DNA from: Fidelibacterota bacterium
Lineage (GTDB): Bacteria > Fidelibacterota > Marinisomatia > Marinisomatales > TCS55
Reading direction: 5' to 3'
Length of the DNA stretch: 6,084 bases
Assembly: GCA_002701945.1 (NCBI GenBank)
Contig: NZXJ01000031.1
Coordinates: 8,327 to 14,410, forward strand
Positions within the stretch are counted from its first letter, which is position 1. Each line of letters opens with the position of its first letter. The notes below the pieces were generated by a model. It saw nothing but the letters and a program-made list of their open reading frames with translations, was not told where the DNA came from and searched no databases. Positions 1 through 6,000 of this stretch are shown in pieces. A program made the position numbers and the translations under genes.

Positions 1-90
1 TGAAAAAAGAACCGTATCAGACCACCAATTTTGTTGTAATAAAACTAAATCTTCAAAATCAACCAAACTAGATCCATCATAATCTCCCAA
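1..90 (-). other. Dockerin-like EF-hand segment, first half only
   Basis: Residues 1999-2028. L-G-D-Y-D-G-S-S-L-V-D-F-E-D-L-V-L-L matches the dockerin/EF-hand calcium loop: Asp at loop positions 1, 3, 9 and 12 (r2001, 2003, 2009, 2012) and Ser at 5 (r2005), followed by a hydrophobic helix L-V-L-L-Q-Q-N-W-W. A dockerin needs two such loops. The second would be encoded below position 1, so completeness cannot be judged. Outside cellulosomes, such segments occur at the ends of large secreted proteins of many marine bacteria, where they may tether the protein to a cohesin-bearing partner. The partner is unknown here. Confidence 0.8.
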
Positions 91-3000
91 TATATTTATA
101 AAGAATGTAATAGAATCATTATCTGAAGCACCATCAGGATCGCCATTATTATTTCCATCAAAAGGGTTATTCCATATATCACGCAATTGTTCATTAATAG
201 AAACCCGTATTTGTTCATCTGCATAAAAGTTTTCATCAGGATGAATAGTTAAATGAGCTACTTCACCTTCTTGAATAAACTGACCTGTAAAATCAAGCAT
301 CCCTCTTTCATTACTGCTTAATACTATTCCATTTGAATATGAATCAAGATTCATTTGACCAGTAAATGTGAGAACAATTTTATCATACCAGTATATATTT
401 TCACTTGTATCAGGAAAAATTTCTGATAGCAGTGGCAATATTTGATTATCAAAGTGAATTTCAATTATATCAGAAGTAGAAGATTGCCATCCATCTAAAA
501 TGGATAATTCTAGCAGTAAACTTCTATCAAGATTAAATAAGTCATCATCAGATTTCCATACTAATGTATCAATATATTGGAGACTACCAACATTATAAAT
601 ACTATCTTGCAAACTTGCTAAATGCCAAGACATTCCATCGTCACTTGAGTATCGAAGTACAACTGTATAAGAATCATTAGTTGAGTCAGTTATTGAGTAT
701 GTCAGCTTTACATCTCCAAAATATTCTTCTTGAATAATAGTCATTGTTCCTGAAACAGAACCAATATGATTATCAATAGCAAATCCATCAGAAATGTATG
801 TTGAAGAAGTATCTTCAGGAGTTTGTAAAGTATCGGATTGTAAATCATAGGCTTGAATTTTTAACTGTACATTAGGATGAAAACTTTCATCAAGATCTGC
901 CATAGAATACCATATTATTGACATCGTATCTAATCCAATATCACCACTTTGTTCAACTGTAGTAGCTTCATTCCAAACAATGCCATCTGTAGAAAAACTA
1001 ATGTCATAGTCTAATTCATCATCGTCAAAATCATATAAATACAATGAAAGATCTATATTGCTATGGTACTCGCCCACTAAAGGTAAAAATGTTATCTCGG
1101 GAGGATAATTAATATCAATGACCTCAAGTTCTACTGTCATTGTATCTGTGAGTTCTCCATCTGAGACTATAAAAGTAAAGAACGTATCATCACTTCCTCT
1201 AGATACTAATCCATAAATACTATCTTCAATAAGAGTCATCCATGGCGGTCCATCAAATAATTCCCATGTTAATGTTGAATCTTCTGGATCTAGAGCAGAA
1301 GGATAATAGATAAAATATTCATCTACATAAGCTGTATCAATTTCATGTGAAGTAATCAATGGCACATCATTTACTGGATTAACATATACTCCTATTTCTA
1401 ATGAATCACTAAGCAATCCATCTGAAGCAAAAAGTGTAAAGATTGTATCAAGATCCCCCTCACGTGGAATCCCTGAAACATCGTCTCCTTCCATTGATAG
1501 CCAACTTGGCAAATGATCAACTGTCCATGATACGGGTAATCCATCAGGATCATATCCTGCAAAATTAAATGAAACAAATTCATCTTCAGTTGCTAATAAT
1601 GAATCAGAAGATGTTATTACAGGAAAATCATCATATGGAATAACTTCTACAAAGACATTAATAGTATCTAAATATTCTCCATCGGAAACAACAATTTGAA
1701 AACTTGTATCTGGAGCACCCACATTTGGAGGAGAACCAAAAACACTATCCCCTGCAGTAGACATCCATGAAGGAAGATAATTAAATTCCCATATTAATGT
1801 TGAATCTTCTGGATCTTCAGCCAAAGCATGATATACATAGTATTCTGATTCATCAACAATAATTGAATCTGGAGACTTTATAATTGGCGGATCATTAACT
1901 GGTGTAACAAAAATTCCTACCTCCAACGTATCTGCAAAATAAGAATCAGAATAAATTAACATAAAACTAGTATCTAAATCTCCTTCTAAAGGTGTTCCAT
2001 AAATAGAATCATTACCCATAGTTAGCCAACTAGGTGTGTTGAAAATCTGCCAACGGTTAGTTCCAATATCTGGATCGTATCCATCATATGGATAATTATA
2101 TATTTGATCTTCAATTGCAAAAGATGTTGGAGATGATGTGATAACTGGAGGATCATCATCTAACATATATATAGTAATTATAGTTAAAGCAGAATCACGG
2201 CGTTCTGCATTATCAAATGCATATAAAATTGTATCTTTACCAAAAAAGTTTTCATCAGGTTGATATAAAATAGTAGAGTCACTCATTATCTCTATTTCCC
2301 CATGATCAGCAGAATCAAGAATTGCGATATTTACCAAGTGAATATTTACAATGCTATCATTTAAAACAGGATTAAATAATAGATCAGAATCTTCATTCAT
2401 AAAATATTGATCATTTACAAGGGTTAACCATACATCTGGAATAGATCTAAGATTTTCATATGCACCTAAATCAGGAGCAGTACCTTGTGGCGCAGGTCTA
2501 TTTACCCCATTAATATCAACATCAAAACTATTAGAAATATTTCCTACACCAATTGCCATGGAATAATCTGACAAACTATAATCATTATTAATTATATCAT
2601 TAAAAAGAGGTACAACATTAATATTTGAATCATCCCATGTTACCAATGATGTACTTAAGCTACTGGTTTCATGAGAATAACCTATTCCATTTATACCCCC
2701 ATCTACATTCGAATTAGAAATATCTAATAAATCATTTATGTCAGTTATAAATATTTGATCGGGAATATTATTATAAAAGATTGAATTCATTACTTCTGCA
2801 TTTGATCCAACTGAAAGATTAAGGCCACCACCATCAAATTCAGATTGATTATTAGTTATCGTAGAATTACCAATTGTTGGACTAGAATTAGTTGAAAAAA
2901 TAGCACCACCATATTGTGCTGCATAATTACTATACATCACCATATTATATAAACCAGGATTCGAATTACTATACATAGCAATTGCGCCTCCTGTAGAATC

Positions 3001-6000
3001 TGCATTATTATTTGATAGGACTGTATTGGTAATAGAAGGATTTGATGAAGTCATAGCAATACCTGCACCATTTTCAGCAGAATTATTATCAATGGTTAAC
3101 TTGTTTAATACGGCACTTGAACTATTTTGTAAATAAATAGCTCCACCATATCCTGAACTGGAATTACTTGAAAATGTGATACTTGATAAACTTGGGTTGC
3201 CACCATTTACATAAACTCCACCGCCATTTATTGTTGAATTATTATTTATAATAAATAAACTTTCTAGTAAAGGGTTTGAATCTATTGAATGAATAGCACC
3301 TCCATTTTGAGCACTTCCATTTTGAATCGTTAACCCTGCTAATTTTATTTGTGTACCATCTACATTTGATATAGTCACAACAGAACCATTTGATTGACCA
3401 TCAATTATAGTACTTGAAATATGTGAGCTATCTCCAGATATAATATATTCGGAAGCAATAATTAATGCTTTTCCCAATAAGTTAATATTTTCATAATAAG
3501 TTCCACTAAAAACAAGCAGTGTATCATCATCAAGAGATTGATTAATGGCAGCTTGAATAGAAATAAAATCACCAGCACCATTTTGATTAATTTCATATTT
3601 CTGGGGTATTGGTATTGCAGAAACATCTAATGTTTTTTGACTTTCTAAACCTGAATAATCAATTGCTGATATGCGATAATAGTATGTCGTACCATTTGCA
3701 AGACTATCAATTACGACTGTAGTATCATTTGGATCTGCATTTCTTGCAATAATGTCTGAAGGGAATTGCGCTGTGCCACCATAAATTAAGTATTGATAAA
3801 GATCTTCTTCTTGGTTCTTATTCCAGGATAAGGTTATTTGTCTGTTTCCTGCAACAGAAACTAGTTCTTCAGGCATATCTGGAGGGACCATATCAACTGC
3901 TTCTGAGTCCCATGAAGCACCATTGATCGTTGCATGATTACCATTACCACTTATGTCATAAACTGTACTACCTATGCTTTCTCCAAACTTCCAATATCCT
4001 AATAAAGAATTAGAGGATAAATATTGATCAGAATCTTCATTCAAATTAATATTTAATGGATTATTTTTAATCGCCTCGATTTCACTGATGCTTAGCGTGT
4101 CATTCCATATAATTACTTCATCAATTTTTCCATCAAACCATTGTGGGTCACCACTATTATGGCGTCCAATTCTAAAGTTGCTTCCATCAGGATCAGCATG
4201 AGTAAATGTTTGACTTCCAACCAACTCACCATTCATATAAAGAGATACTAAACCTGTATCAAATACTGCTACGCCATGATACCATTTATCAGGGCTATAC
4301 GTAAAAGGAGAATCATAAAATCCATTATGATATTGAACATCAACACTATTATCACCATCTTGATATCCTAAAATAATTGACTGTCCATAACTACCACCAA
4401 TATCACTATCTACAATTGACTGTTCTCCAGAATTAACATCAGGTTTAAATAAAACTGAAATAGTAAGTGGTAACATATTACTAGCAAGTGGAGTATCTAT
4501 AAAATCATTGTCACCATCAAAACTAAGACATTGCTCATTAACAGGATTGTGAGGCATCGCAAATACACTTGCAGTTTTTTCACTTTCATTACCAGCTAAA
4601 TCAATAGCAGAAATACGATAATACCATATAATTCCATCCGTTATACCACTATGGCTAAATTTTTGTAATCCTACAAACCCATTTCCAATATAAACAGTAG
4701 GGTTAATTATCGTGTCTGCATACACCTTATAATAGGCAAGATCCGTTTCACTATTTTCAGTCCAAGTTAAATCAACTTTTCCTAGACCAGGTGTTGCAAT
4801 TAGGTTAGTTGGGACAACTGGAATATCACCATCTATATATATATCTTTACTACCACTTATAGAAAATGTTGATCCTTTCTCGGGTAAATTAAGCAATGAA
4901 CCATTGCCTGCCAGATCGCGGATAGAGCCTCCATTTAGAACTAAAGAACTATCAGTTTCATAGCCTAAATCAAGGGAGTAATGTCCATTTTGAACAATGT
5001 AACGAAAAATTAATGTTGAACTTCCAGAACCACTTATGTATAGAACAGATGCATCATTTGAACCAGTTTCCAGAATCAACTGTGGAGATCCTGAAACATT
5101 TACATTTTCACTAAAATTCATTGCGATGTCAATGGTATCACCAAAAATATAAGTTCCATTAGAATCCAATGAGGTTACTGAATTAACAAAGGGTAAAATA
5201 CCATCAACAACTAAAGACTTATTGATTGATAAAGATCCAGTAGAATCGGGTTCTGGAAGTGTTAAAACTATATTATTTCCAGCAGCATCTTTTATTGAAC
5301 CTTGATTTAATTCTAAAGCATTTTGATCCATGTAACTAAGGTCATTAGTATATTCCCCTTCGGACACCACGTATGAAAAATTAATGGTATTTGTACCAGT
5401 ACCATTAGCATAGTTAATTACAACATCATTATCTCCTGTTTCTAATGTAATTATTGGAACTCCCGTTACAGTAACAACCTCTGAGAAAAGAACATTAATT
5501 TTTATAGAATCTCCAACAATATAAGTGCCATCTGAATATGTACTGGTTACAGAGCTAACAACAGGAGCACCACCATCTACAACTAAGGTCTTATTTGCTG
5601 ATAGCGATCCATTGGAACCAGGAGGTATCAATGTTAATGTAGCATTATTTCCTGATATGTCTCTTATGGAGCCACCATTTAATGAAAGAGCAGTCGTATT
5701 TGAATAATCAAGATCATTACTTTCATGACCTACTTCAATTACATAGTTAAATATAATCGATGAGGAACCTGATCCGGAACTATAATCCACTAGGGTGCTT
5801 GAATTATTAGCTAAAGTAACTAGTGATACCTGTGGTCTGCCTATTACATATATAGTATCATCAAAAACAATAGCAACAGGAATAGTATCTCCAACCATGT
5901 AGCTTCCATCTGCTAGAGAAGAAGTCACGGAAGTCATCACAGGAACAATACCATCTACAGCAAATGATTTATTTGAACTTAACGAACCTGAAGAGCCGGG

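Noticed and set aside
1398..1583. Minus-strand 61-residue open frame starting M-N-L-F-H-L
   Set aside because: It overlaps repeats C2/C3 of the giant gene in another frame, has no domain similarity that I recognise, and no ribosome binding site. It is a shadow.
2821..3300. About 78-base periodicity resembling a CRISPR or satellite array
   Set aside because: The period equals 26 codons of the beta-helix rungs. Units are not identical at DNA level and there are no repeat-spacer blocks.
2449..3603. Pectate lyase or other polysaccharide-degrading enzyme
   Set aside because: The fold matches a beta-helix, but I see no set of catalytic Asp/Arg/Lys residues of known lyase or hydrolase families, and the Pmp-like GGAI rungs point to a surface protein.
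4836..4846. TATATATA-like run that could pass for a promoter element
   Set aside because: It encodes D-I-Y-I-D-G at the end of Ig-like copy 3, inside an uninterrupted frame, with no gene start nearby.
5525..5707. Plus-strand 60-residue open frame starting M-P-S-E-Y-V
   Set aside because: It is antisense to Ig-like copies 1 and 2. Its residue pattern is the complement of the conserved repeat codons, not an independent gene.
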